In this document: piece by piece, positions 23,871-35,187 of the stretch
How the letters are laid out: each line of letters begins with the position of its first letter
How positions within the stretch are numbered: position 1 is the stretch's first letter
Assembly (NCBI RefSeq): GCF_002994745.2
Contig: NC_037090.1
Coordinates: forward strand, 33,958,501-34,022,500
Source of the DNA: Rosa chinensis
Taxonomy: Eukaryota; Streptophyta; Magnoliopsida; Rosales; Rosaceae
Length of the DNA: 64,000 nucleotides
Direction: 5' to 3'
The notes under the pieces: model-generated
What the model saw: only the letters and a program-made list of their open reading frames with translations
Databases searched by the model: none
What the model was told of the DNA's origin: nothing
Position numbers and translations under genes: made by a program

Positions 23871-25510
23871 CTATTTGTCTTTAGCTTGGAAAGTGTCGTT
23901 GACTTGGTTGACGACTACCTGGGAGTCGCTGAATATGTTAACATTATCAGCCCTTGAGTCGATAGCGAGGAGTAGTCCTGCAATGAGCGCTTCATACTCC
24001 GCCATGTTGTTTGAGGCTATGAAATTGAATTTTAATGCTTATTCCACGTCGAGTCCCCCTAGCCCCGTCAAGATAACTCCGGTGCCACAGGCTTTGGCAC
24101 AGGCAGAGCCGTCTACATGGAGGTTCCAGTTTGACCGTTGCTCGGGGACTGCCTTCTCAGCGGTTACCATTTCTGTGTTGACCTCCGCTTCCGGGCTGGG
24201 TTCATCCTGACGTTCGGTGAGCTTAGCGATGAAATCCGCCACCACCTGTCCCTTCATGGGGGTTCTCGGTTTGTACTCAATATCAAACTCGCTGAGCTCG
24301 ATGGCCTACTTGCTGAGGCGTCCGGACTGTTCAGGGTTCTGCATCACCTTCCCCAGCGGCTGATTTGTTAGTACATGAATTGTGTTGGCCTAAAAGTACT
24401 AGCAGAGTCGCCTAGCAGAGACGATGAGTGCGAGAGCGAGCTGCTCCAGTGGGGGGTATCTTGTCTCTGCCCCATTCATGCCTCTGCCGACGTAGAAGAC
24501 TGGGAGCTCCTCATGGTTCTCTCGTCGCACAATGGCGCAACTAACCACTAAGTAGATGTACAATACCTCCCCCTGTACAGGGATGGACAGAAGTGGGACT
24601 ACTGCCAAGTATTCCTTTAAGCTCTGGAACGCTGCCTCACAGTCTGGGGTCCAGTCAATTACTTTCTTATGGGTCCTTTTCAAAACTTTGAAAAATGGGA
24701 GGCACCTGTCGGTGAGTCTGGAGATGAACCGCGAGACGGCGGTTAGTTTGCCTTGTAGCTTCCATTTCGGAGCCCTCATGTTGAGGATGGCTTCCACCTT
24801 GTCAGGATTGGCCTCTATGCCCCGCTCACTGACAATGTACCCCAAAAACTTGCTGGCGGTGACGCCAAAGAAACACTTTTCTGGGTTGAGGCGCAAACCA
24901 TAGGCTAAGAGGATGGCGAATATAATCCTGAGGTTTGCCACGTGTCTGCTGGCTTTGATGCTTTTGACTAACATGTCGTCCACGTAGACCTCAATGAACT
25001 TGCCGAGATGCTCAGCGAACATGGCATTCATCAACCGCTGATAGGTAGCACCGGCGTACTTCAAACTGAAGGGCATGACATTGTAACAATATAGGCCCTT
25101 GTCGGTGGTGAAGGTGGTGTATTCCTGGTCGTCGAGGTGCATCTTGATCTGATTATAGCTGGAGAAGGCGTCCATCATGCTAAGCAACTCATGTCCAGCG
25201 GTTGCGTCGACCAGTTGATCAATGCGGGGTAGCGGGAAACTATCCTTGGGGCATGCCTTATTGAGGGCCTTGAAGTCGACACACATCCGCCACTTTCCGC
25301 TAGGTTTCTTGACCAAGACCAAGTTAGAAATCCATCGAGGGTAATTCACCTGGAAGATGAATCAGATGCCCTGGAGCTTGGCGATCTCTTCGCCAATTGC
25401 ACGATATCTTTCCTCATCAAAGGCCCGTCGTCGTTGCTTGACTGGGTAGAAGGATGGTTTTATGCTCAACTTATGTGTGATGACCTCAAGGGAAATGCCC
25501 GGCATGTCAG
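23871..25510 (-). pseudogene. Gypsy reverse transcriptase and RNase H
   Basis: The RT includes LVLVKKPSGKWRMCVDFKAL, then FPLPRIDQLVDATAG, and the catalytic EVYVDDMLVKS. The connection/RNase H region follows (FQSLKEYLAVVPLLSIP; a second RNase H start with WNLHVDGSA near 24130). Stops near 24395, 24270 and 25355 break the frame. The second, archaeal-like RNase H piece is a known Tat feature. Confidence 0.85.
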
Positions 25511-25511
25511 C

Positions 25512-26465
25512 TTAAGACCATGCAAAGACGGCGGCGTTGTCACTTAGAAATTGAGTGAGCTCTGCCGCTATCTCTGGGGTTAGCTGAGCGCCGATTCGGA
25601 CTGTCCGCTCTGGATATTCGGTGGAGATGCTGATAACCCTCAAGGATGTTTCTGGGTTTACAGGTTCCTTTCTTACGTATTTCTCCTCATCATCCCTGGG
25701 ATCTTCAAAGATGTTGGCTGGTGGCGTATGATTTCCTACTGTTAGGATTTCATGGCGGCGTGTCGACCGTGCTACAGTTGTTGAGTAACATTCTCGTGCC
25801 AGCTGTTGGTTTCCTTTCACACATCCTGTCTCTTTGGGTGTGAGGAACTTCAGGAGAAGCATGTACCCGGCTATGATGCACTTGAGCTTGTTAAGTACCG
25901 GTCGACCGATGATGGCGTTATATGAACTGAAGCAATCGACCACGATGAACTCCGTATGTATCTCCACCGTACAGGGACTAGCGCCGATAACTAGCCGCAT
26001 GTAGTCAAAACCCAACGGTTGTGTGATGTCATCAGAGAAGCTAAGCAGCGGCTCGTGGTCCTGGAGCAATTTTATGTTCCGCTGAAGTTGGTTGTAGCAG
26101 CCATTGAAGATGACATTGACAGTGGATCCGCTGTCCACAAGGACTCTTCCCACCGACCATTTGTCGAGTATGGCGTCGATCAAGAATGGATCGTCGTGGG
26201 GCAGATGTACTCCGCTCTCTTCCTCCAACGAGAAGGTGATGGGTTCCAAGCCAGATCTTGGAAGTTTAGCGAATCTCTCATAGCGGATGTTGCAAACTTC
26301 GTTGGGGTGGTTAGCGCGTGCATAGCGCTTTCTTGCCCTATGAGACATGTTGGTAATCAGAGCACCGCCATTGATGGTGTTGATGGGGCCCATAGGCTCA
26401 ATGTTGGCGACTATTGGTGGTGGTTGGCGTACCTTGAATTGGTCCATCTTGCCATCACAGTACAA
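25512..26465 (-). pseudogene. Gypsy aspartic protease region
   Basis: A 317-codon open frame with the retropepsin motif VLVDSGSTVNVIF and, about 70 residues later, YNAIIGRPVLNKLK. This is the standard order for the Tat protease, immediately before RT. It joins the RT segment through an in-frame stop near 25512. Confidence 0.85.
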
Positions 26466-26691
26466 AGTCTCAATAGCTTATTTGAGAGCATTGCAATTGT
26501 TGGTGTTGTGACCGCTGTCCTCGTGGTATTTGCACCACTTGCCAGTGTTCCTTGGTTTTCCTACTCTTGGGTACTTTCTTGGGGGTGGTGGCGGAATTTG
26601 GTCCTTACACTGGTCGTATATCTCCTCATACGAGACCGTGAGGACAGTAAACACCGCTTACCGCTGGGAGGACTCTGTCGGTTTGTTGTGG

Positions 26692-28162
26692 TTATCCCCA
26701 TGGGATGAGCAGTTGCCCTTGTTGTAATGTTGCTCCTTTTGCGGGTTGCTCTGGTAGTTGCCCTGTTGCCACTCTCCTTATCAGTTGGCGGCGTAACAGA
26801 GGTTTTGTTAGCGGTTTCCTGCTAGCTCGAGAAGGGCTGGGCGGACTTTGCCGGTGTTGGAGGCGATGGTGGGGTTTCTCCATATGTGATGAATTCTGCC
26901 TATGCATGGATGACTGCCTCGCCCATGACGTGGTCATACGTGGCATTTGGGTGATTGTAATTGAGGTGGTAAAGAAATGGCCCCTTGAGGAGTCCTTGAT
27001 TGAAGGCTGCCAATGCCATTTTTTTGTCAAGATCGCAGCACTTAGATGCTGCCGCCCGCCACCTGGTGACAAATGCCTTCAAGGCCTCCTCGACGCCCTA
27101 TTTGACGTTGAACAACTTACTTGTGTTGTGATGTCCGGCGGCTAGGAGGATGAACCGAGAGAGGAAAGCATTTGATAGGGCCTGGAATGAGTCGATGGAT
27201 CCCGGTGGGCACTCAAAGAACCAACTCATTACCTCATTATCCAATGTTTCGCTGAACAAGTGGCAGAGGGTGGCGTCATCAAATCCCTTGTTGTTAGTGA
27301 CCTTCTTGAAGGTGTCCATGTGGACGAAGGGGTCAGTCATACCACTGTAGTGTGACATCTTTGGCGTCTTTGCATATGCTGGTCTGAATGCCTATAAGAT
27401 CCTGGCGGTGAATGGTCCTGGTCTAGATGCAAAGAGCGGATTTGGGATTGGCGCTGGGGCGCCTGCCGCCACCCGGATTAGCCTTTGCTCTAATTGCTGC
27501 ATTCTCTTTAGGATTAAGGTGGTTGTGTCGCCAGCGGGCCTTGCCAGGAGATTCCGCTTAACCAACTCCTACCTGGGGACAGGGGGATTGCCCTCGGTCC
27601 TGGCCCTAGCTGCCGAGCGGTCGGCGTGCGGCTGTGACTCCGCTTCCTGTTCCATCATTAGGCGGGGCAGGGGAGGTGGGCCCATTCTCAATAGTTCTGG
27701 TGGGTTCGGCGGTACTTGCATTTGTATGATTGGTACTGGTACCAATCCCTCGGTATTGGGTCGACTACATCTGGTGCTCCGCGATTGTTTGCTCTGCGCT
27801 GGGTTAGCGTTTGCCTTCAGCACCCTGTTCAGCTCTTCGAATTTTGACATCAGCGTGGCCACCTGCTTTTGGGCCTCGGCCTTCTCTCCGAGCTCCTGTT
27901 CGCTCCCTATTCACCTTATGGAGGTCCACCAATGCCAGCTCATACACAGCGGCGAGATCCCGCCTGGTGGGCGACTGCTGCTTGGTCGTGCCTCCACTTC
28001 AGCCTGGGTCAGCGGGACCTGGGATGAGCCTTCCACGCTAGGGCTGACCGGAGTGTTGAATAGTGCTCGGTTAACGTTAACGGCAGCCGCGGGGTTGGCG
28101 GGATGGGGGTTGGTAGATTGATCTGCTTGCTCCTCAGCGTTTCCCCCGCTACCATTAGTCAT
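26692..28162 (-). pseudogene. Gypsy gag
   Basis: Three frame-shifted blocks were found. These are an N-terminus starting at 28162 (MTNGSGGNAEEQ), a middle segment at 27862-27569, and the retrotransposon-gag core at 27358-26900 with YSGMTDPFVHMDTFKKV, ALSNAFLSRFI and EALKAFVTRWRAAASK. The core frame shifts near 27090. A downstream basic/Cys region is degraded. Confidence 0.8.
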
Positions 28163-28199
28163 GGGGATTGTTGTGGTGGGATGGCCTTTCGTTCAAGGG

Positions 28200-28218
28200 T
28201 TCCCACAGACGGTGCCAA
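28200..28218 (-). other. Primer-binding site of the gypsy element
   Basis: On the minus strand, TTGGCACCGTCTGTGGGAA directly follows the 5' LTR, matching the TTGGCGCCGTCTGTGGGAA type seen in Tat/Ogre elements. Confidence 0.75.
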
Positions 28219-28734
28219 TGTTAATGATTAAGATTGAGAGGTAGCTTAATCTTTATTAACGCTAGTCCGATGGGCGGACCGCTACTTACAATGTTCTCAG
28301 AGCTTCCGCTACCTATCAAGTGAAATACGAAGCGGCGTTAGAGGGAGGCCGTGCTTGGCGGTCTTTTCTTCTCTGATGCCTAAGTTAGTCAATGTATTTG
28401 TGTTGACAGAATAACAATAGGTAAGTAGTAAATGCATAATTAATGAGGAGAGATGAGAGAACCTTTTCTAGGTGGGGAAGAGGCTGAGCTCTTCCATGTT
28501 TTCGATATGGGACTTATGTACTTCAGTTCCCAACTTCTGGAGCTTTTAGTGCTAACTTGGAGCGGCGCGTGGCTGCGAGTCAGCGGTGATCTGGGGGTGA
28601 GCCGGGGCTCAGGCGTTAGCTTATTTGGCTGTGTTTCCGTAGGTCACACAGTTGGCGGTAGTTGGTACCGCTGGTTGTATCATGAGTGTGGCTCATTATT
28701 GCTAATTATGCTTGCAAATGCTTATGTAAGTACA
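28219..28734 (-). repeat. Gypsy 5' LTR (516 bp)
   Basis: The 5' LTR by gag-pol orientation, directly followed on the plus strand by the TTAAC duplication. Confidence 0.9.
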
Positions 28735-28739
28735 TTAAC

Positions 28740-31200
28740 AATATGAACACTATGTATTGAAATGAAACAAAAGAGATACAAAAATAACTTCAACACTTGG
28801 AAGAAAATTAAAGCAAGCAATAAGTAATATTAATTAGACAGAAACTAACATTAGTTTAGAACATGATTTACCTGTAAGGGTATCTAAAGTACCTCAATAT
28901 TGCAACAACAGCCAACCCCTGGAACAAAATTCATTGAGAAACTAGTTCAAGAATAACACATCAAGCCAATATACAACTCTTTCATAATTATAGCACACAT
29001 TATAGCATTTGTGTTTACAATTGCCAAAAACATAGTATCCTCGGGTATGTACTATGCATAAGTATGACACTAAATTATAAGTGGTCATAATTCTTCAAAT
29101 TTCTTCTCCAATTTCAAGATTATTGAGTAATACTGATGTACTAAAATCATAACAAAGTTTAAGTTAAAAATCAATACCACAAGCATTATTTAGTATTGTG
29201 AAGTTAGCCAAATTTCATTCTATGTTCTGTCACATAGAAAATATCACAAAAAGAAGAAGTAAAAAAAAAAAAAACTCACCATGTGCTCCCAGATTACTCC
29301 AAAGTGAATTTGTTGACCACACATATTGAAGGATTGATTCTGCAAGCATATACAAGAGTGGTTATAGAAATCACAAGGAATTTGAATTTGGACCACGATC
29401 TCATAAGATTCTTGATAAGATCACAAGGAGTTTATATATGTTTTGTTAAAGTTAATATAAGACAAACAGAAGAAAACTTTAACACCTATCGGTAGTAACC
29501 ATGGTTTGTATGTGATCCCCAAGCTCCCTTCAACTCAAACGTCCTTCATAGACCATAAAATATTCTTCCACAGTCTTGAAGAATCCAAAACAAAGTCAGC
29601 CAAGTAAAGCCAAATTACTCTCTTTAATTAAGCTCACTTTACACCAAACATAATATCCAGAAAGAATAATTAAGTAAATAGCAGAGCTACACTATTATGA
29701 AATACACTGGACAAAGTAAAAAGTTATAAGATATTTTTAATGAATCTGACCCACAAGTCTTAAGAGTGACCATTGCATCATAAAATGAAACAGAAATGAG
29801 CAGACAAACCAATCCTTTATGCCACAAATATATAACTAATTACAAAAGCCCTAATAAATAACGTAGTGGTTTATGATGGCCAATGATCATTGCAATCAAG
29901 GCATGAAGCAAAATTAAGATAACACTGAAGTTGTAGTTAATGTCTTTGTGATTCAAGATTATCATAAATCTCTGTTGTTCAATATAGACAGTGAATCAAT
30001 CAGTGTTCATAGCTTTGGAATCGTAGATATTACTTCTATCAATAATAGTTTTATATAGGTTTCACTCAAACTCTTTTGACAAGATAGTCCAATTACACAA
30101 TTCACAGAAAGAAATTCCGATGATAGATTTTGGATTTGATCACACACATAACACTCTTAGTGGCATAATTATGAAGCCATATAAATAGCAAACTAATGCT
30201 GACACTTAACGCATAAGGCAAGCAAACTTGTAGTAGAAGTTGGAATCCCAGTACTGATATTTTTTTTTTTGAAGGGTTAGTAGTATAGAGAACTGACACA
30301 CACATAAAAATGAAACAAATCAAACTGAAGTTCATCTTCTAAGTATGACTTAAGAATCGTACATACCATAATTGGAGTTTCTTTCATTAGCATTCGTTCA
30401 CTTCAACTAGCAAACCAAAATATGATCCAACTTTCCTCGATAACAAATTCATAATGGAAATTGATACTTGAAGCTGAACCTAAGCAATCAAGATCATATC
30501 TTTCAGTACACCATACATAGTGCATTGCCATATATGTTAAGATTCTCATCAGAGCATAATCAAATAAAATGCAAAGTCAAGTCATTAAACTACAACACCT
30601 ATTTTAATTAATCAGTGGGATGATCTTAGAGAGAGAGAGAGAGTACCTGCAACTCGTTGTAGAAAGTTATGGGTGATGAACTGGAGTATTTCTGCTTGCG
30701 TTGCGATCTAAATTGAATTTGTACTTAAGGTAATGGTATCTCATAACTAGACTCATTCTAAAACTTGCAACTAAACTAAAATAAACATTGACAAATCATA
30801 AACCTGAACCTGACCCAACAGAATAAGGAACTAACAAAAGACAGATTAACAAAAAAGTAAATACAAAAATCTAATCCAGATGGAGGGAGATAGATATGAA
30901 CCTGCAAGATCAGAAGAGCTTTAGATCTGCCTGCCCAAAGAAACAACAGATTTGAATATAAGCAAAATAGCAAACAATTTGCATTACAATTGAAAATATA
31001 ATACACTCTCATAACAAATTGGCACTGAGATAATACGTACTTACCCAGAAGCCGCTAGCCCTAAATCAAATCGAAGCCACATAAATTGATTCACTAAACT
31101 CTCCTTACACTGCAACTTTAAAAACCTTAGCCCTAGAATTGATAATCTTGTTTATAACAATTTCCTTGAACTGAATCAGGTCGGATGATGAATCATACGA
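28740..31200. other. CACTA-1 interior, right part, no gene identified
   Basis: AT-rich with only short frames. A GA microsatellite lies at about 30628-30643, followed by a TACCTGCAACTCG segment that could be a minus-strand splice donor. No transposase motif was recognised. Confidence 0.45.
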
Positions 31201-31219
31201 CGGAAGACATTCACAATAG

Positions 31220-31522
31220 CAAAGCCAAGTGATTTTAGCGATGGCATCATACTGCTGACGCAAACCTATTATACTTTTGCGACTACATGCTTTGCCGCAG
31301 CAAATATAGGAGCTTTAGCAACGGCAATTGAGTTCCGACGCTAACCATGTGTAGCCATTGCAATTCTTTTTTGTAGTGTATGCTACAGCTCTCCTTTGCC
31401 GTCGCAAATTAATATTTTATTTTTGCGATGCCTTGTTTCCCGTAGCAAATCTATGACTAATGGCGACGGCATTTTTGCGCCGACGCTAACTGCAGTGGCC
31501 ATTGCAATTATTTTTTGTAGTG
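31220..31522. repeat. CACTA-1 right subterminal region with a duplicated terminus
   Basis: The terminal text 'ccattgcaatt(c/a)ttttttgtagtg' occurs twice, ending at 31378 and again at 31522. Each copy is preceded by GACGCTAAC-type and GCGACGG-type repeats. Only the outer copy is followed by the matching CGA duplication. Confidence 0.8.
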
Positions 31523-31623
31523 CGAATCTTAGTCTTGAAATCTAATTCATATTTTTTTGAAAAATAATTCACGTGGATGTCTTTCTGACTGCGTAATTTA
31601 TATCTTCCTTCTTGTTTATGTAG

Positions 31624-32674
31624 ATGGCTGATCCAACTCGACTTGAATTTGACATCTTGGACTCAGAAGGACTTGAGTACCATCGTTGGGTTTCCGATGT
31701 AGAAACTTCCATTGTGGCAAAAGACTACACTGCCACCATTACCGACCCCAAAGATGATGAACCATCTAAAAGGTGAAAGCAAATGCCTTCATGTTTTTGA
31801 GGCGACACATTGATCCTAGCCTACACTGGAAGTACCTTCAGTTAAAGACACCCAAAGAACTGTGGGATGCCCTTAAGGGACGTTTTGGAAATATTCATGA
31901 CACTGTACTTCCAGAACTGACCGATCAGTGGAATGAAATCCGCTTACTTGACTACAAAAGGGTAAATGACTTCAACAAAGACATGTTGCACCTCAAGGCA
32001 CGTCTCAATTTTTGTGGAAGGGAACTCACAGAAAATGATATGATGGAAAAGACTATTTCCACCTTTCCTACATCAGAACTTATACTAGCGAATCAGTATA
32101 GGCTAGAGTTGACAACAAAAGAATTACTACCTTCAATAAGCTGATCAACCTATTGCAAGTGGCTGAGAGGCGTAATAAGGTTCTTTTGAACAACAATGCC
32201 AGGCCTCTTGGGACAAAGAAAATTCCTGAGGCTGATTATGGCAAAGTGAAAGGTGGAAAGAACCCCAATGCAAAGGGGGTTGGACGTACGTGATAATCCC
32301 TACCCACATGGCAAGGGACGTGGGGGTCATGGTATGGGTCGTGGAGGCCCTCCCAATGTATGGCGCAAAGATGGTGGTGCTGGCCCTAGTGGTCATGGAA
32401 ACAAGGTGCAAAGGGCACTGAAGAACCCTTCAGTCAAACAGGAAAGAGTTGGTAATGAACCATGCTATAGGTGTGGAGTTATTGGGCATTGGCACAGGAA
32501 CTGCCAAGCAAGCAACATAGTTGCAGCCACTTACAAGAGGTATAGGGAGTCTAAAGAACAAGAGGATCACTATATGGAAGAAGAAGGCCAAGACCCATAT
32601 GTCAACCTCACAATTACATACTTCAATGGCAACAAGGAACTTGCTCAGTCAATGGATGCACTAGATTTTGACTG
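31624..32674 (+). pseudogene. Copia gag (UBN2-like) with CCHC zinc knuckle
   Basis: The gag starts at ATG 31624, right after a TTTATGTAG acceptor-like site. The first 50 codons include RLEFDILDSEG and HRWVSDVE and end in a TGA at 31774. The frame resumes at 31773 with FMFLRRHIDPSLHWKYLQ and PKELWDALKGRFG, and breaks again near 32142. The last block, 32253-32674, has a Gly/Arg-rich linker and CYRCGVIGHWHRNC, a CCHC knuckle at about 32463-32504. At least two frameshifts make it non-functional. Confidence 0.85.
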
Positions 32675-32985
32675 ATTTGCTTTATCTATTTATTTTCCAA
32701 AGACAGTTGTGAAGGCATAATGCCTCATTTTTAATTAGACTATTGTTTGGTCTTAAAGAATGGTTTGATGAATTAGATTTCTGAACAAGACCTTGATTTG
32801 ATTGTCGTTGGCTTATTAATAAATTTCAGATTTTATTCTGAAGCATTGAATTTATTCGATTTTATTTACTACACATATTTACATGGTTCGAAATAGCACT
32901 ATAAAGATGTAAAGCAAGACATCTAGAAAAAAGAAAAAAAATTAGAATAAAAAGATTATCATTCTACCTAAATAGAAATACTCTA
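32675..32985 (+). other. Copia remnant with no readable coding
   Basis: AT-rich text between gag and the pre-integrase block. The protease that should lie here is not recognisable. Confidence 0.5.
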
Positions 32986-33750
32986 AAGAATATGAGATAT
33001 GCTCTGTATGCACCAAGAGCTAATCGAACCTTGTTAAGTTTCAAAGATATTCGTGCCAACGGTTATCATGTAGAAACACACTGTGAGAATGGAACTGAAT
33101 ACCTTTATATTACCTCTAATGAATGTGGAAGGAAACGCATCTTAGAGACACTAATGAGTCAATCTAGTGGACTGTTCCTCACTACTATTCGGATCATCGA
33201 ATTCTATGCTGTCACCAACAATGAAATGTGGGACACTGACTCATACAGGCTTTGGCATGACCGCTTAGGGCACCCTGGTCGTGACATGATGATCGGTATT
33301 TTCAAGAACTCACACAGACATCCCTTCTTTTAAGTGAAAAATAAAATGGGACAAAAATCCATCACACTACAAGGTGTCGGTCCTAGTACTGCTCAAATGC
33401 AGCCATTGCCTTCTAAAGTACCAGAAGCACTACCTCCCTCCCATTATGCCTCATTGGCTATTTCAAAGGCACATCACTCGTTCTGCAAAGCCTGCTCTTT
33501 AGCAAAAACAGGATCGAGACCTTCCTATGCTAAAGATACAAAACAAAACATTCCATTCTTACAAAGGATACAAGGAGATATATGTGGACATGTCCATCCA
33601 GAATGCGGACCATTCAAGTACTTTATGGTTCTAGTAGATGCTTCGACACTCCAAGCTCCCTTGATTAATGTAAGGATCAGGGGGACGTGTAGACGGCAGG
33701 GGGAGTCTAATACACACATGTCATCCTTAAATGTAAAAGGTGCGTTGTGA
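32986..33750 (+). pseudogene. Copia GAG-pre-integrase and truncated integrase
   Basis: The first block (32992-33333) ends with LWHDRLGHPGRDMM, the classic pre-integrase motif. A stop at 33331 precedes the second block, in which HHSFCKACSLAKTGSRPS supplies the zinc-binding His and Cys residues and CGPFKYFMVLVDAST begins the integrase core. The core then stops abruptly near 33660 and the sequence jumps to the 3' end of the element. The rest of integrase, RT and RNase H are deleted. Confidence 0.82.
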
Positions 33751-33869
33751 TCTTTTCCTTCGACCAAGGTGTATTTTTTGTCCCACATGGTTTTTATTGT
33801 TACTTGGCAAGGTTTTTAGTGAGGCAACAACTCACGCACCATTTCGTCTTTGACTTGGCACAAGGGGAG

Positions 33870-34081
33870 TGTTAAAGGAAAAACACATTATGTGCCTTCG
33901 TCAGTCGTCAAAGAAACTGACGAAAAAGGGAATCAAGGAATTGCAATCACATCACAATTAGCATTTACTATCATTATTGTAATTGATGTTAATCGATGTT
34001 TCCATTATAATTTTATCCCTATATAAAGGGGCAATGAAATGAAATGAGTAGACCAATTCCAATTCTCATTTTACTTTTACA
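33870..34081 (+). repeat. Copia 3' LTR (212 bp)
   Basis: Preceded by the purine tract CAAGGGGAG. Starts TGTTAAAGG, ends TTTTACA, and is followed by the TTCCA duplication. A TATATAAAGG box lies near 34021. Confidence 0.9.
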
Positions 34082-34492
34082 TTCCACCATTAAATTTACA
34101 TCTAATGATAATTCTTTCCATCATTGAATTTACATCGAATGATGGTTGAGCATAATTTTCTTGATCAGTTACTGAGCAGGTGAACATGCTCATTGAGATC
34201 ATATCAAATATCCATTTTTTAATTTAGTATTAAAAACTTGAATTAAATACTATTTTATTTCAGTATCTTGATGTTAAACTCAATAGTAGCTAATCATAAA
34301 ATTCATGGTCATCAATTATCAGGTGAACCTACTAGCTTTGCTCACACATGTTATGTATGTGCAAGTTTTTCACAGTTTATTAAGTAGTATGAAACTATTT
34401 GAGACGAATTATTATTTTCATATGGTGATTAGTATTAGTAGATTTTTTGTGTTCTATTTTGTTATTCAATATATATATATATATATATCAAG

Positions 34493-34837
34493 AGAGGACA
34501 TCCTTACTTTAAGCATTTGAAGATTTTTACTATTTTACACTAGTATGTGATCTAATTTAATGATCTCAACAGTTGATCCTTTAGATTCATATGCAAGAAT
34601 TGTGTCTAAAAAATCAACCAAATCCATGATCATTTGGTCATTCAAAAGTTTGTAAACAAATGTAATCCATTAGATAAAATTAAAATGAACATTGTGCAAA
34701 TCAAATGGTTAAACATTTTCGATTTGGCTAATTTTTTGTAGGATTCATATATGTGTAGGTAACTAGAGAATGAATGGTGTAATTATTAAAATACATGCTA
34801 AAAATAAAAAATCTTCACTTTAAGAGTTTAAGGATGT

Positions 34838-34841
<4 letters not shown>
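34493..34841. mobile_element. Palindromic MITE between TA microsatellites
   Basis: The left arm, AGGACATCCTTACTTTAAGC (about 34495), mirrors the right arm, whose reverse complement is AGGACATCCTTAAACTCTTA and continues 'aagtgaagattttttattttta'. Both sides are TA repeats (about 34468-34488 and 34841-34873). The interior is non-coding. Confidence 0.8.
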
Positions 34842-34889
<48 letters not shown>

Positions 34890-34914
34890 GTTTGTGTGTG
34901 TGTATATATATATG

Positions 34915-34945
<31 letters not shown>
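34841..34945. repeat. Compound TA/TG microsatellite and poly(T)
   Basis: Alternating TA and TG dinucleotide runs end in about 18 T's, which are the minus-strand poly(A) of the neighbouring LINE fragment. Confidence 0.85.
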
Positions 34946-34946
<1 letters not shown>

Positions 34947-35187
34947 GAAGATAAAATTCCATTAATAACCAAACAGATTACATAGTAATAGATCCATAGT
35001 TATGGGACCGTCAACATGAGTGACTTCCATGAGCCAAAAAGGCTCAACCCCTAACCAAATTTTACGCTCCCACCCGCGAGCTACAATGAGTACCAACCAA
35101 ACCTATGCCGATACAACCCAGCCACCAACATTAAGATGAACTGTTTTCACCCGTTCGGACACCGCAACCCAAAACCGCCAAGCCACG
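34928..35187 (-). mobile_element. LINE 3'-end fragment, cut off by the gypsy LTR
   Basis: On the minus strand it ends in poly(A), like the LINE at 6784. About 240 bp of 3' sequence remains before the LTR boundary at 35188. No domain is readable. Confidence 0.5.

Larger units (their letters stand above)
17194..28734 (-). mobile_element. Ty3/gypsy retrotransposon, Tat-type, with antisense gene
   Basis: Two 516-bp LTRs (17194-17709 and 28219-28734) start TGTTAAT and end GTACA. The target duplication TTAAC is at 17189-17193 and 28735-28739. Gag-pol lies on the minus strand in the order gag, PR, RT, RNase H, INT. Beside the 28219 LTR is a primer site read on the minus strand as TTGGCACCGTCTGTGGGAA. 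Between INT and the 3' LTR, on the opposite strand, is an extra gene. This layout is known for Tat-lineage elements. All frames carry breaks, so the copy is inactive. Confidence 0.92.
16090..31522. mobile_element. CACTA (En/Spm) transposon 1, carrying a nested gypsy element
   Basis: The left terminus is CATTACAAAAAAAAATTGCA (CACTA with one change). The right terminus, reverse complemented, is CACTACAAAAAATAATTGCA. The 3-bp duplication CGA is at 16087-16089 and 31523-31525. Subterminal regions (16110-16420 and 31220-31500) are packed with GCGACGGCA/TGCCGTCGC-type repeats, the usual transposase-binding architecture of CACTA elements. Without the gypsy insert it is about 3.9 kb and shows no transposase, so it is non-autonomous. 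Confidence 0.88.
14472..34081 (+). mobile_element. Ty1/copia retrotransposon carrying nested insertions
   Basis: The element runs from the 5' LTR (14472-14667) to the 3' LTR (33870-34081) and is flanked by TTCCA at 14467-14471 and 34082-34086. After removal of the CACTA element at 16090-31522 it is about 4.2 kb. Order: LTR, primer-site region with 'tagcacgctcagagcc', long leader, gag (from 31624), zinc knuckle, pre-integrase and start of integrase, a purine tract (AAGGGGAG), LTR. Most of pol is deleted, so it is non-autonomous. The gag is of the UBN2-like type. Confidence 0.9.
14382..34170. mobile_element. MITE split by the copia element
   Basis: The left arm (14382-14471), ACTGACCAAAAAAAATTATG, is mirrored by the right arm (about 34087-34170), whose reverse complement reads AACTGATCAAGAAAATTATG and onward through 'aattcaatgatgg'. 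With the copia element and one TTCCA removed, the two arms form a roughly 170-bp palindrome. Exact ends and target duplication are not clear. Confidence 0.7.
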
